From Plasmopara viticola (taxonomy: Eukaryota; Oomycota; Peronosporomycetes; Peronosporales; Peronosporaceae): DNA of 56,645 bases. Of this stretch, positions 46,501-56,613 are shown piece by piece. The notes under the pieces are model-generated. The model made no database searches. It was not told the DNA's origin and saw only the letters and a program-made list of their open reading frames with translations. Position 1 is the first letter of the stretch. The number at the start of each line of letters is the position of its first letter. Position numbers and translations under genes: made by a program. Where the stretch lies: the NCBI GenBank assembly GCA_001695595.3, contig MBPM02000224.1, positions 1-56,645 of the forward strand, written 5' to 3'.

Positions 46501-46800
46501 CCTCGGGACATATTGTTCTGCACTGTGCTAATTTTCGCTCTTTTCCTCCTATTTATTGTGTCCGCCCATGGACCACGAGTATTCTTCTTCTGCCATCCAA
46601 ATGTCTAAAACACTTAGTATTAACAAATATACGATCCGCCTAGCTAACCTTTTTGATCGAGCATGTGCACGTCCAAGTAGTGTATGCGGTTGTAGTCTTT
46701 GACTTTTTGAGTGCTGCAAGACGGTATGTAGTAGAGACTGCTTTGCACGATGGAGATAAAATTACCAATATAGAGTGCCCTGTCGTACGACAATAGCGAC

Positions 46801-46819
46801 GCCTCGATAGCTCAGTTGA

Positions 46820-46862
<43 letters not shown>

Positions 46863-46873
46863 GGGTCGCGGCA
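46801..46873 (+). tRNA. tRNA-Phe-GAA: tRNA-Phe(GAA) copy 123, G19A
   Basis: Class GAG, trailer T. Upstream gtagtctttg and several spacer base losses. Confidence 0.7.
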
Positions 46874-47179
46874 CCTCGGACATATTGTTCTGCACTGTGC
46901 TTAATTTTCGCTCTTGTTCCTCCTATTATTGTGTCCGCCCATGGACCACGAGTATTCTTCTTCTGCCATCCAAATGTCTAAAACACTTAGTATTAACAAA
47001 ATATACGATCCGCCTAGCTAACCTTTTTGATCGAGCATGTGCACGTCCAAGTAGTGTATGCGGTTGTAGTATTGACTTTTGAGTGCTGCAAGACGAATGG
47101 TATGTAGTAGAGACTGCTTTTGCACGATGGAGATAAAATTACCAATATAGAGTGCCCTTGGTCGTACGACAATAGCGAC

Positions 47180-47196
47180 GCCTCGATAGCTCAGTT

Positions 47197-47239
<43 letters not shown>

Positions 47240-47250
47240 GGGTCGCGGCA
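47180..47250 (+). tRNA. tRNA-Phe-GAA: tRNA-Phe(GAA) copy 124, short D-loop
   Basis: Class GA-, 71 nt. Trailer gtcaattttt. Confidence 0.6.
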
Positions 47251-47556
47251 CCTCGGGACATATTGTTCTGCACTGTCAATTTTTCGCTCTTGTTCCTCCT
47301 ATTTATTGTGTCCGCCCATGGACCACGAGTATTCTTCTTCTGCCATCCAAATGTCTAAAACACTTAGTATTAACAAAATATACGATCCGCCTAGCTAACC
47401 TTTTTGATCGAGCATGTGCACGTCCAAGTAGTGTATGCGGTTGTAGTATTTGACTTTTGAGTGCTGCAAGACGAATGGTATGTAGTAGAGACTGCTTTGC
47501 ACGATGGAGATAAAATTACCAATATAGAGTGCCCTTGGTCGTACGACAATAGCGAC

Positions 47557-47626
47557 GCCTCGATAGCTCAGTTGAGAGCGTCAGACTGAAGATCTGAAGT
47601 CCCTGGTTCGATCCCGGGTCGCGGCA
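47557..47626 (+). tRNA. tRNA-Phe-GAA: tRNA-Phe copy 125, two lesions
   Basis: GA- D-loop and variable loop AGTC in place of AGGTC, 70 nt. Trailer d. Confidence 0.5.
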
Positions 47627-47933
47627 CCTCGGGACATATTGTTCTGCACTGTGCTAATTTTCGCTCTTGTTCCTCCTATTATTGTGTCCGCCCATGGACC
47701 ACGAGTATTCTTCTTCTGCCATCCAAATGTTAAAACACTTAGTATTAACAAAATATACGATCCGCCTAGCTAACCTTTTTGATCGAGCATGTGCACGTCC
47801 AAGTAGTGTATGCGGTTGTAGTATTTGACTTTTTGAGTGCTGCAAGACGAATGGTATGTAGTAGAGACTGCTTTTGCACGATGGAGATAAAATTACCAAT
47901 ATAGAGTGCCCTTGGTCGTACGACAATAGCGAC

Positions 47934-47950
47934 GCCTCGATAGCTCAGTT

Positions 47951-47994
<44 letters not shown>

Positions 47995-48005
47995 GGGTCG
48001 CGGCA
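47934..48005 (+). tRNA. tRNA-Phe-GAA: tRNA-Phe(GAA) copy 126
   Basis: Class GG-, trailer C. Confidence 0.8.
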
Positions 48006-48307
48006 CCTCGGGACATATTGTTCTGCACTGTGCTCAATTTTCGCTCTTGTTCCTCCTATTTATTGTGTCCGCCCATGGACCACGAGTATTCTTCTTCTGC
48101 CATCCAAATGTCTAAAACACTTAGTATTAACAAATCCGCCTAGCTAACCTTTTTGATCGAGCATGTGCACGTCCAAGTAGTGTATGCGGTTGTAGTCTTT
48201 GACTTTTTGAGTGCTGCAAGACGAATGGTATGTAGTAGAGACTGCTTTTGCACGATGGAGATAAAATTACCAATATAGAGTGCCCTTGGTCGTACGACAA
48301 TAGCGAC

Positions 48308-48377
48308 GCCTCGATAGCTCAGTTGAGAGAGCGTCAGACTGAAGATCTAAGGTCCTGGTTCGATCCCGGGTCGCGCA
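48308..48377 (+). pseudogene. tRNA-Phe copy 127, several base losses
   Basis: GAG D-loop. Anticodon stem TCTGA reads TCTA, T-stem CCTGG loses a C, and the acceptor 3' strand loses a G; 70 nt. Upstream gtagtctttg, trailer T. Confidence 0.6.
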
Positions 48378-48685
48378 CCTCGGACATATTGTTCTGCACT
48401 GTGCTTAATTTTCGCTCTTGTTCCTCCTATTTATTGTGTCCGCCCATGGACCACGAGTATTCTTCTTCTGCCATCCAAATGTCTAAAACACTTAGTATTA
48501 ACAAAATATACGATCCGCCTAGCTAACCTTTTTGATCGAGCATGTGCACGTCCAAGTAGTGTATGCGGTTGTAGTATTTGACTTTTTGAGTGCTGCAAGA
48601 CGAATGGTATGTAGTAGAGACTGCTTTTGCACGATGGAGATAAAATACCAATATAGAGTGCCCTTGGTCGTACGACAATAGCGAC

Positions 48686-48689
48686 GCCT

Positions 48690-48737
<48 letters not shown>

Positions 48738-48757
48738 TTCGATCCCGGGTCGCGGCA
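48686..48757 (+). tRNA. tRNA-Phe-GAA: tRNA-Phe copy 128, T-stem one base short
   Basis: GGG D-loop; CCTGGTTC reads CCTGTTC, 72 nt. Trailer gctaatttcgc has T3 only. Confidence 0.6.
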
Positions 48758-49063
48758 CCTCGGGACATATTGTTCTGCACTGTGCTAATTTCGCTCTTGT
48801 TCCTCCTATTTATTGTGTCCGCCCATGGACCACGAGTATTCTTCTTCTGCCATCCAAATGTCTAAAACACTTAGTATTAACAAAATATACGATCCGCCTA
48901 GCTAACCTTTTTGATCGAGCATGTGCACGTCCAAGTAGTGTATGCGGTTGTAGTATTGACTTTTTGAGTGCTGCAAGACGAATGGTATGTAGTAGAGACT
49001 GCTTTTGCACGATGGAGATAAAATTACCAATATAGAGTGCCCTTGTCGTACGACAATAGCGAC

Positions 49064-49135
49064 GCCTCGATAGCTCAGTTGAGAGAGCGTCAGACTGAAG
49101 ATCTGAAGGTCCTGGTTCGATCCCGGGTCGCGGCA
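49064..49135 (+). tRNA. tRNA-Phe-GAA: tRNA-Phe copy 129, G19A and T-stem loss
   Basis: GAG D-loop; GGTCCTGG has one C lost, 72 nt. Trailer cttaatttcg has T3 only. Confidence 0.55.
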
Positions 49136-49435
49136 CCTCGGACATATTTTCTGCACTGTGCTTAATTTCGCTCTTGTTCCTCCTATTATTGTGTCCCCAT
49201 GGACCACGAGTATTCTTCTTCTGCCATCCAAATGTCTAAAACACTTAGTATTAACAAAATATACGATCCGCCTAGCTAACCTTTTTGATCGAGCATGTGC
49301 ACGTCAAGTAGTGTATGCGGTTGTAGTATTTGATTTTGAGTGCTGCAAGACGAATGGTATGTAGTAGAGACTGCTTTTGCACGATGGAGAAAAATTACCA
49401 ATATAGAGTGCCCTTGGTCGTACGACAATAGCGAC

Positions 49436-49439
49436 GCCT

Positions 49440-49497
<58 letters not shown>

Positions 49498-49508
49498 GGG
49501 TCGCGGCA
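49436..49508 (+). tRNA. tRNA-Phe-GAA: tRNA-Phe(GAA) copy 130
   Basis: Class GGG. Shortened trailer gtgcaatttt, as after copy 6. The last clean GGG copy in the window. Confidence 0.88.
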
Positions 49509-49814
49509 CCTCGGGACATATTGTTCTGCACTGTGCAATTTTCGCTCTTGTTCCTCCTATTTATTGTGTCCGCCCATGGACCACGAGTATTCTCTTCTGC
49601 CATCCAAATGTCTAAAACACTTAGTATTAACAAAATATACGATCCGCCTAGCTAACCTTTTTGATCGAGCATGTGCACGTCCAAGTAGTGTATGCGGTTG
49701 TAGTCTTTGACTTTTGAGTGCTGCAAGACGAATGGTATGTAGTAGAGACTGCTTTTGCACGATGGAGATAAAATTACCAATATAGAGTGCCCTTGGTCGT
49801 ACGACAATAGCGAC

Positions 49815-49831
49815 GCCTCGATAGCTCAGTT

Positions 49832-49875
<44 letters not shown>

Positions 49876-49886
49876 GGGTCGCGGCA
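49815..49886 (+). tRNA. tRNA-Phe-GAA: tRNA-Phe(GAA) copy 131
   Basis: Class GG-. Trailer gctaatttctc. Upstream gtagtctttg. Confidence 0.78.
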
Positions 49887-50192
49887 CCTCGGGACATATT
49901 GTTCTGCACTGTGCTAATTTCTCTCTTGTTCCTCCTATTATTGTGTCCGCCCATGGACCACGAGTATTCTTCTTCTGCCATCCAAATGTCTAAAACACTT
50001 AGTATTAACAAAATATACGATCCGCCTAGCTAACCTTTTTGATCGAGCATGTGCACGTCCAAGTAGTGTATGCGGTTGTAGTATTGACTTTTTGAGTGCT
50101 GCAAGACGAATGGTATGTAGTAGAGACTGCTTTTGCACGATGGAGATAAAATTACCAATATAGAGTGCCCTTGGTCGTACGACAATAGCGAC

Positions 50193-50211
50193 GCCTCGAT
50201 AGCTCAGTTGA

Positions 50212-50254
<43 letters not shown>

Positions 50255-50265
50255 GGGTCGCGGCA
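50193..50265 (+). tRNA. tRNA-Phe-GAA: tRNA-Phe(GAA) copy 132, G19A
   Basis: Class GAG, trailer T. Confidence 0.7.
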
Positions 50266-50575
50266 CCTCGGGACATATTGTTCTGCACTGTGCTTAATTT
50301 TCGCTCTTGTTCCTCCTATTTATTGTGTCCGCCCATGGACCACGAGTATTCTTCTTCTGCCATCCAAATGTCTAAAACACTTAGTATTAACAAAATATAC
50401 GATCCGCCTAGCTAACCTTTTTGATCGAGCATGTGCACGTCCAAGTAGTGTATGCGGTTGTAGTATTTGACTTTTTGAGTGCTGCAAGACGAATGGTATG
50501 TAGTAGAGACTGCTTTTGCACGATGGAGATAAAATTACCAATATAGAGTGCCCTTGGTCGTACGACAATAGCGAC

Positions 50576-50594
50576 GCCTCGATAGCTCAGTTGA

Positions 50595-50637
<43 letters not shown>

Positions 50638-50648
50638 GGGTCGCGGCA
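50576..50648 (+). tRNA. tRNA-Phe-GAA: tRNA-Phe(GAA) copy 133, G19A
   Basis: Class GAG, trailer d. Two GAG copies in a row (132, 133), also seen at 122-123. Confidence 0.7.
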
Positions 50649-50956
50649 CCTCGGGACATATTGTTCTGCACTGTGCTAATTTTCGCTCTGTTCCTCCTAT
50701 TTATTGTGTCCGCCCATGGACCACGAGTATTCTTCTTCTGCCATCCAAATGTCTAAAACACTTAGTATTAACAAAATATACGATCCGCCTAGCTAACCTT
50801 TTTGATCGAGCATGTGCACGTCCAAGTAGTGTATGCGGTTGTAGTATTTGACTTTTTGAGTGCTGCAAGACGAATGGTATGTAGTAGAGACTGCTTTTGC
50901 ACGATGGAGATAAAATTACCAATATAGAGTGCCCTTGGTCGTACGACAATAGCGAC

Positions 50957-50973
50957 GCCTCGATAGCTCAGTT

Positions 50974-51011
<38 letters not shown>

Positions 51012-51027
51012 ATCCCGGGTCGCGGCA
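50957..51027 (+). tRNA. tRNA-Phe-GAA: tRNA-Phe copy 134, T-loop one base short
   Basis: GG- D-loop; T-loop TTCATC lacks G57, 71 nt. Trailer gtgccaatttt. Confidence 0.55.
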
Positions 51028-51332
51028 CCTCGGGACATATTGTTCTGCACTGTGCCAATTTTCCTCTTGTTCCTCCTATTTATTGTGTCCGCCCATGGAC
51101 CACGAGTATTCTTCTTCTGCCATCCAAATGTCTAAAACACTTAGTATTAACAAAATATACGATCGCCTAGCTAACCTTTTTGATCGAGCATGTGCACGTC
51201 CAAGTAGTGTATGCGGTTGTATCTTTGACTTTTTGAGTGCTGCAAGACGAATGGTATGTAGTAGAGACTGCTTTGCACGATGGAGATAAAATTACCAATA
51301 TAGAGTGCCGTTGGTCGTACGACAATAGCGAC

Positions 51333-51403
51333 GCCTCGATAGCTCAGTTGGGAGAGCGTCAGACGGAAGATCTGAAGTCCCTGGTTCGATCCCGGGTCGC
51401 GCA
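51333..51403 (+). pseudogene. tRNA-Phe copy 135 with U33 changed to G
   Basis: GGG D-loop, but the anticodon loop reads CGGAAGA, losing the near-universal U33. The variable loop is AGTC and the acceptor 3' strand loses a G; 71 nt. Trailer d. Confidence 0.6.
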
Positions 51404-51705
51404 CCTCGGACATATTGTTCTGCACTGTGCTAATTTTCGCTCTTGTTCTCCTATTTATTGTGTCCGCCATGGACCACGAGTTCTTCTTCTGCCATCCAAA
51501 TGTCTAAAACACTTAGTATTAACAAAATATACGATCCGCCTAGCTAACCTTTTTGATCGAGCATGTGCACGTCCAAGTAGTGTATGCGGTTGTAGTATTT
51601 GACTTTTTGAGTGCTGCAAGACGAATGGTATGTAGTAGAGACTGCTTTTGCACGATGGAGATAAAATTACCAATATAGAGTGCTTGGTCGTACGACAATA
51701 GCGAC

Positions 51706-51775
51706 GCCTCGATAGCTCAGTTGGAGAGCGTCAGACTGAGATCTGAAGGTCCCTGGTTCGATCCCGGTCGCGGCA
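51706..51775 (+). pseudogene. tRNA-Phe copy 136, anticodon loop broken
   Basis: The anticodon loop reads CTGAGA, one A short, so GAA is lost. T-stem CCCGG; GG- D-loop; 70 nt. Trailer gctcaattttt. Confidence 0.65.
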
Positions 51776-52086
51776 CCTCGGGACATATTGTTCTGCACTG
51801 TGCTCAATTTTTCGCTCTTGTTTCCTCCTATTTATTGTGTCCGCCCATGGACCACGAGTATTCTTCTTCTGCCATCCAAATGTCTAAAACACTTAGTATT
51901 AACAAAATATACGATCCGCCTAGCTAACCTTTTTGATCGAGCATGTGCACGTCCAAGTAGTGTATGCGGTTGTAGTATTTGACTTTTTGAGTGTGCAAGA
52001 CGAATGGTATGTAGTAGAGACTGCTTTTGCACGATGGAGATAAAATTACCAATATAGAGTGCCCTTGGTCGTACGACAATAGCGAC

Positions 52087-52106
52087 GCCTCGATAGCTCA
52101 GTTGGA

Positions 52107-52148
<42 letters not shown>

Positions 52149-52159
52149 GGGTCGCGGCA
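52087..52159 (+). tRNA. tRNA-Phe-GAA: tRNA-Phe copy 137, long D-loop and T-stem loss
   Basis: D-loop AGTTGGAGA (one base longer than normal) and GATCCGGG with one C lost, 73 nt. Trailer d. Confidence 0.55.
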
Positions 52160-52459
52160 CCTCGGGACATATTGTTCTGCACTGTGCTAATTTTCGCTCT
52201 TGTTCTCCTATATTGTGTCCGCCATGGACACGAGTATTCTTCTTCTGCCATCCAAATGTCTAAAACACTTAGTATTAACAAAATATACGATCCGCCTAGC
52301 TAACCTTTTTGATCGAGCATGTGCACGTCCAAGTAGTGTATGCGGTTGTATTTGACTTTTTGAGTGCTGCAAGACGAATGGTATGTAGAGAGACTGCTTT
52401 TGCACGATGGAGATAAAATTACCAATATAGAGTGCCCTTGGTCGTACGACAATAGCGAC

Positions 52460-52476
52460 GCCTCGATAGCTCAGTT

Positions 52477-52520
<44 letters not shown>

Positions 52521-52531
52521 GGGTCGCGGCA
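52460..52531 (+). tRNA. tRNA-Phe-GAA: tRNA-Phe(GAA) copy 138
   Basis: Class GG-, trailer C. Confidence 0.8.
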
Positions 52532-52841
52532 CCTCGGGACATATTGTTCTGCACTGTGCTCAATTTTCGCTCTTGTTCCTCCTATTTATTGTGTCCGCCC
52601 ATGGACCACGAGTATTCTTCTTCTGCCATCCAAATGTCTAAAACACTTAGTATTAACAAAATATACAATCCGCCTAGCTAACCTTTTTGATCGAGCATGT
52701 GCACGTCCAAGTAGTGTATGCGGTTGTAGTCTTTGACTTTTTGAGTGCTGCAAGACGAATGGTATGTAGTAGAGACTGCTTTTGCACGATGGAGATAAAA
52801 TTACCAATATAGAGTGCCCTTGGTCGTACGACAATAGCGAC

Positions 52842-52860
52842 GCCTCGATAGCTCAGTTGA

Positions 52861-52903
<43 letters not shown>

Positions 52904-52913
52904 GGGTCGCGCA
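52842..52913 (+). tRNA. tRNA-Phe-GAA: tRNA-Phe copy 139, G19A and acceptor loss
   Basis: GAG D-loop; 3' acceptor TCGCGCA is one G short, 72 nt. Upstream gtagtctttg, trailer T. Confidence 0.55.
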
Positions 52914-53223
52914 CCTCGGGAACTATTGTTCTGCACTGTGCTTAATTTTCGCTCTTGTTCCTCCTATTTATTGTGTCCGCCCATGGACCACGAGTATTCT
53001 TCTTCTGCCATCCAAATGTCTAAAACACTTAGTATTAACAAAATATACGATCCGCCTAGCTAACCTTTTTGATCGAGCATGTGCACGTCCAAGTAGTGTA
53101 TGCGGTTGTAGTATTTGACTTTTTGAGTGCTGCAAGACGAATGGTATGTAGTAGAGACTGCTTTTGCACGATGGAGATAAAATTACCAATATAGAGTGCC
53201 CTTGGTCGTACGACAATAGCGAC

Positions 53224-53240
53224 GCCTCGATAGCTCAGTT

Positions 53241-53271
<31 letters not shown>

Positions 53272-53293
53272 TGGTTCGATCCCGGGTCGCGCA
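53224..53293 (+). tRNA. tRNA-Phe-GAA: tRNA-Phe copy 140, T-stem and acceptor losses
   Basis: GG- D-loop, one C lost before the T-stem and one G lost in the acceptor, 70 nt. Trailer gctcaatttttt. Confidence 0.5.
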
Positions 53294-53598
53294 CCTCGGG
53301 ACATATTGTTCTGCACTTGCTCAATTTTTTCTCTTGTTCCTCCTATTATTGTGTCCGCCATGGACCACGAGTTCTTCTTCTGCCATCCAAATGTCTAAAA
53401 CACTTAGTATTAACAAAATATACGATCCGCCTAGCTAACCTTTTTGATCGAGCATGTGCACGTCCAAGTAGTGTATGCGGTTGTAGTCTTTGACTTTTTG
53501 AGTGCTGCAAGACGAATGGTATGTAGTAGAGACTGCTTTTGCACGATGGAGATAAAATTACCAATATAGAGTGCCCTTGGTCGTACGACAATAGCGAC

Positions 53599-53670
53599 GC
53601 CTCGATAGCTCAGTTGAGAGAGCGTCAGACTGAAGATCTGAAGTCCCTGGTTCGATCCCGGGTCGCGGCA
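53599..53670 (+). tRNA. tRNA-Phe-GAA: tRNA-Phe copy 141, G19A and variable-loop loss
   Basis: GAG D-loop, variable loop AGTC, 72 nt. Upstream gtagtctttg, trailer T. Confidence 0.55.
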
Positions 53671-53977
53671 CCTCGGACATATTGTTCTGCACTGTGCTTA
53701 ATTTTCGCTCTTGTTCCTCCATTTATTGTGTCCGCCCATGGACCACGAGTATTCTTCTTCTGCCATCCAAATTCTAAAACACTTAGTATTAACAAAATAT
53801 ACGATCCGCCTAGCTAACCTTTTTGATCGAGCATGTGCACGTCCAAGTAGTGTATGCGGTTGTAGTATTTGACTTTTTGAGTGCTGCAAGACGAATGGTA
53901 TGTAGTAGAGACTGCTTTTGCACGATGGAGATTAAATTACCAATATAGAGTGCCCTTGGTCGTACGACAATAGCGAC

Positions 53978-53981
53978 GCCT

Positions 53982-54029
<48 letters not shown>

Positions 54030-54048
54030 TTCGATCCCGGTCGCGGCA
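53978..54048 (+). tRNA. tRNA-Phe-GAA: tRNA-Phe copy 142, T-stem losses on both strands
   Basis: GGG D-loop; CCTGTTCGATCCCGG, with one G lost on each T-stem strand, 71 nt. Trailer T. Confidence 0.55.
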
Positions 54049-54349
54049 CCTCGGGACATATTGTTCTGCACTGTGCTTAATTTTCGCTCTTGTTCCTCCT
54101 ATTATTGTGTCCGCCATGGACCACGAGTATCTTCTTCTGCCATCCAAATGTCTAAAACACTTAGTATTAACAAAATATACGATCCGCCTAGCTAACCTTT
54201 TGATCGAGCATGTGCACGTCCAAGTAGTGTATGCGGTTGTAGTTTGACTTTTTGAGTGCTGCAAGACGAATGGTATGTGAGAGACTGCTTTTGCACGATG
54301 GAGATAAAATTACCAATATAGAGTGCCCTGGTCGTACGACAATAGCGAC

Positions 54350-54353
54350 GCCT

Positions 54354-54411
<58 letters not shown>

Positions 54412-54421
54412 GGGTCGGGCA
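54350..54421 (+). tRNA. tRNA-Phe-GAA: tRNA-Phe copy 143, acceptor one base short
   Basis: GGG D-loop; the 3' end reads GGGTCGGGCA, one base short, 72 nt. Trailer C. Confidence 0.55.
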
Positions 54422-54720
54422 CCTCGGACATATTGTTCTGCACTGTGCTCAATTTTGCTCTTTCCTCCTATTTATTGTGCCGCCCATGACCACGAGTATT
54501 CTTTCTGCCATCCAAATGTCTAAAACACTTAGTATTAACAAAATATACGATCCGCCTAGCTAACCTTTTTGATCGAGCATGTCACGTCCAAGTAGTGTAT
54601 GCGTTGTATCTTTGACTTTTTGAGTGCTGCAAGACGAATGGTATGTAGTAGAGACTGCTTTTGCACGATGGAGATAAAATTACCAATATAGAGTGCCCTT
54701 GGTCGTACGACAATAGCGAC

Positions 54721-54737
54721 GCCTCGATAGCTCAGTT

Positions 54738-54781
<44 letters not shown>

Positions 54782-54792
54782 GGGTCGCGGCA
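54721..54792 (+). tRNA. tRNA-Phe-GAA: tRNA-Phe(GAA) copy 144
   Basis: Class GG-, trailer T. Upstream gtatctttg. Confidence 0.78.
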
Positions 54793-55095
54793 CCTCGGAC
54801 ATATGTTCTGCACTGGCTTAATTTTCGCTCTTGTTCCTCCTATTATTGTGTCGCCCATGGACCACGAGTATTCTTCTTCTGCCATCCAATGTCTAAAACA
54901 CTTAGTATTAACAAAATATACGATCCGCCTAGCTAACCTTTTTGATCGAGCATGTGCACGTCCAAGTAGTGTATGCGGTTGTAGTATTTGACTTTTTGAG
55001 TGCTGCAAGACGAATGGTATGTAGTAAGACTGCTTTTGCACGATGGAGATAAAATTACCAATATAGAGTGCCCTTGGTCGTACGACAATAGCGAC

Positions 55096-55112
55096 GCTCG
55101 ATAGCTCAGTGT

Positions 55113-55156
<44 letters not shown>

Positions 55157-55166
55157 GGGTCGCGGA
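55096..55166 (+). pseudogene. tRNA-Phe copy 145, both acceptor strands damaged
   Basis: The 5' strand reads GCTCGA (one C lost), the 3' strand TCGCGGA (one C lost), and the D-loop AGTGTGGA (one G gained). Trailer C. Confidence 0.55.
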
Positions 55167-55474
55167 CCTCGGGACATATTGTTCTGCACTGTGCTCAATT
55201 TTTGCTCTTGTTCCTCCTATTTATTGTGTCCGCCCATGGACCACGAGTATTCTTCTTCTGCCATCCAAATGTCTAAAACACTTAGTATTAACAAAATATA
55301 CGATCCGCCTAGCTAACCTTTTTGATCGAGCATGTGCACGTCCAAGTAGTGTATGCGGTTGTAGTATTTGACTTTTGAGTGCTGCAAGACGAATGGTATG
55401 TAGTAGAGACTGCTTTGCACGATGGAGATAAAATTACCAATATAGAGTGCCCTTGGTCGTACGACAATAGCGAC

Positions 55475-55493
55475 GCCTCGATAGCTCAGTTGA

Positions 55494-55536
<43 letters not shown>

Positions 55537-55547
55537 GGGTCGCGGCA
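55475..55547 (+). tRNA. tRNA-Phe-GAA: tRNA-Phe(GAA) copy 146, G19A
   Basis: Class GAG, trailer C, followed by tattcatag. Confidence 0.7.
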
Positions 55548-55856
55548 CCTCGGGACATATTGTTCTGCACTGTGCTCAATTTTCGCTCTTGTTCCTCCTA
55601 TTCATAGTGTCCGCCCATGGACCACGAGTATACTTCTTCTGCCATCCAAATGTCTAAACACTTAGTATTAACAAAATATACGATCCGCCTAGCTAACCTT
55701 TTTGATCGAGCATGTGCACGTCCAAGTAGTGTATGCGGTTGTAGTATTTGACTTTTTGAGTGCTGCAAGACGAATGGTATGTAGTAGAGACTGCTTTTGC
55801 ACGATGGAGATAAAATTACCAATATAGAGTGCCCTTGGTCGTACGACAATAGCGAC

Positions 55857-55924
55857 GCCTCGATAGCTCAGTTGGAGAGCGTCAGACTGAGATCTGAAGG
55901 TCCCTGTTCGATCCGGTCGCGGCA
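55857..55924 (+). pseudogene. tRNA-Phe copy 147, anticodon loop broken
   Basis: 68 nt. Anticodon loop CTGAGA lacks an A, and both T-stem strands are shortened. GG- D-loop, trailer T. Confidence 0.65.
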
Positions 55925-56222
55925 CCTCGGACATATTGTTCTGCACTGTGCTTAATTTTCGCTCTTGTTCCTCCTATTTATTGTGTCCGCCCATGGACCA
56001 CGAGTATTCTTCTGCCATCCAAATGTCTAAAACACTTAGTATTAACAAAATATACGATCCGCCTAGCTAACCTTTTTGATCGAGCATGTCACGTCCAAGT
56101 AGTGTATGGGTGTAGTCTTTACTTTTTGAGTGCTGCAAGACGAATGGTATGTAGTAGAGACTGCTTTGCACGATGGAGATAAAATACCAATATAGATGCC
56201 CTTGGTCGTACGAAATAGCGAC

Positions 56223-56298
56223 GCCTCGATTAGCTCAGTTGAGAGAGAGCGTCAGACTGAAGATCTTGAAGGTCCCTGGTTCGATCCCGGGTCGGGCA
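56223..56298 (+). pseudogene. tRNA-Phe copy 148, insertions in three arms
   Basis: 76 nt. An extra T follows the 5' acceptor strand, the D-loop gains bases (TTGAGAGAGAGC), the anticodon stem reads TCTTGA, and the 3' acceptor is one base short. Trailer T. Confidence 0.6.
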
Positions 56299-56596
56299 CC
56301 TCGGACATATTGTTCTGCACTGTGCTTAATTTTCGCTTTGTTCCTCCTATTATTGTGTCCGCCCATGGACCACGAGTATTCTTCTTCTGCCATCCAAATG
56401 TCAAAACACTTAGTATTAACAAAATTACGATCCGCCTAGCTAACCTTTTTGATCGAGCATGTGCACGTTCAAGTAGTGTATGCGGTGTAGTATTTGACTT
56501 TTGAGTGCTGCAAGACGAATGGTATGTAGTAAGACTGCTTTTCACGATGGAGATAAAATTACCAATATAGAGTCCTTGGTCGTACACAATAGCGAC

Positions 56597-56613
56597 GCCT
56601 CGATAGCTCAGTT

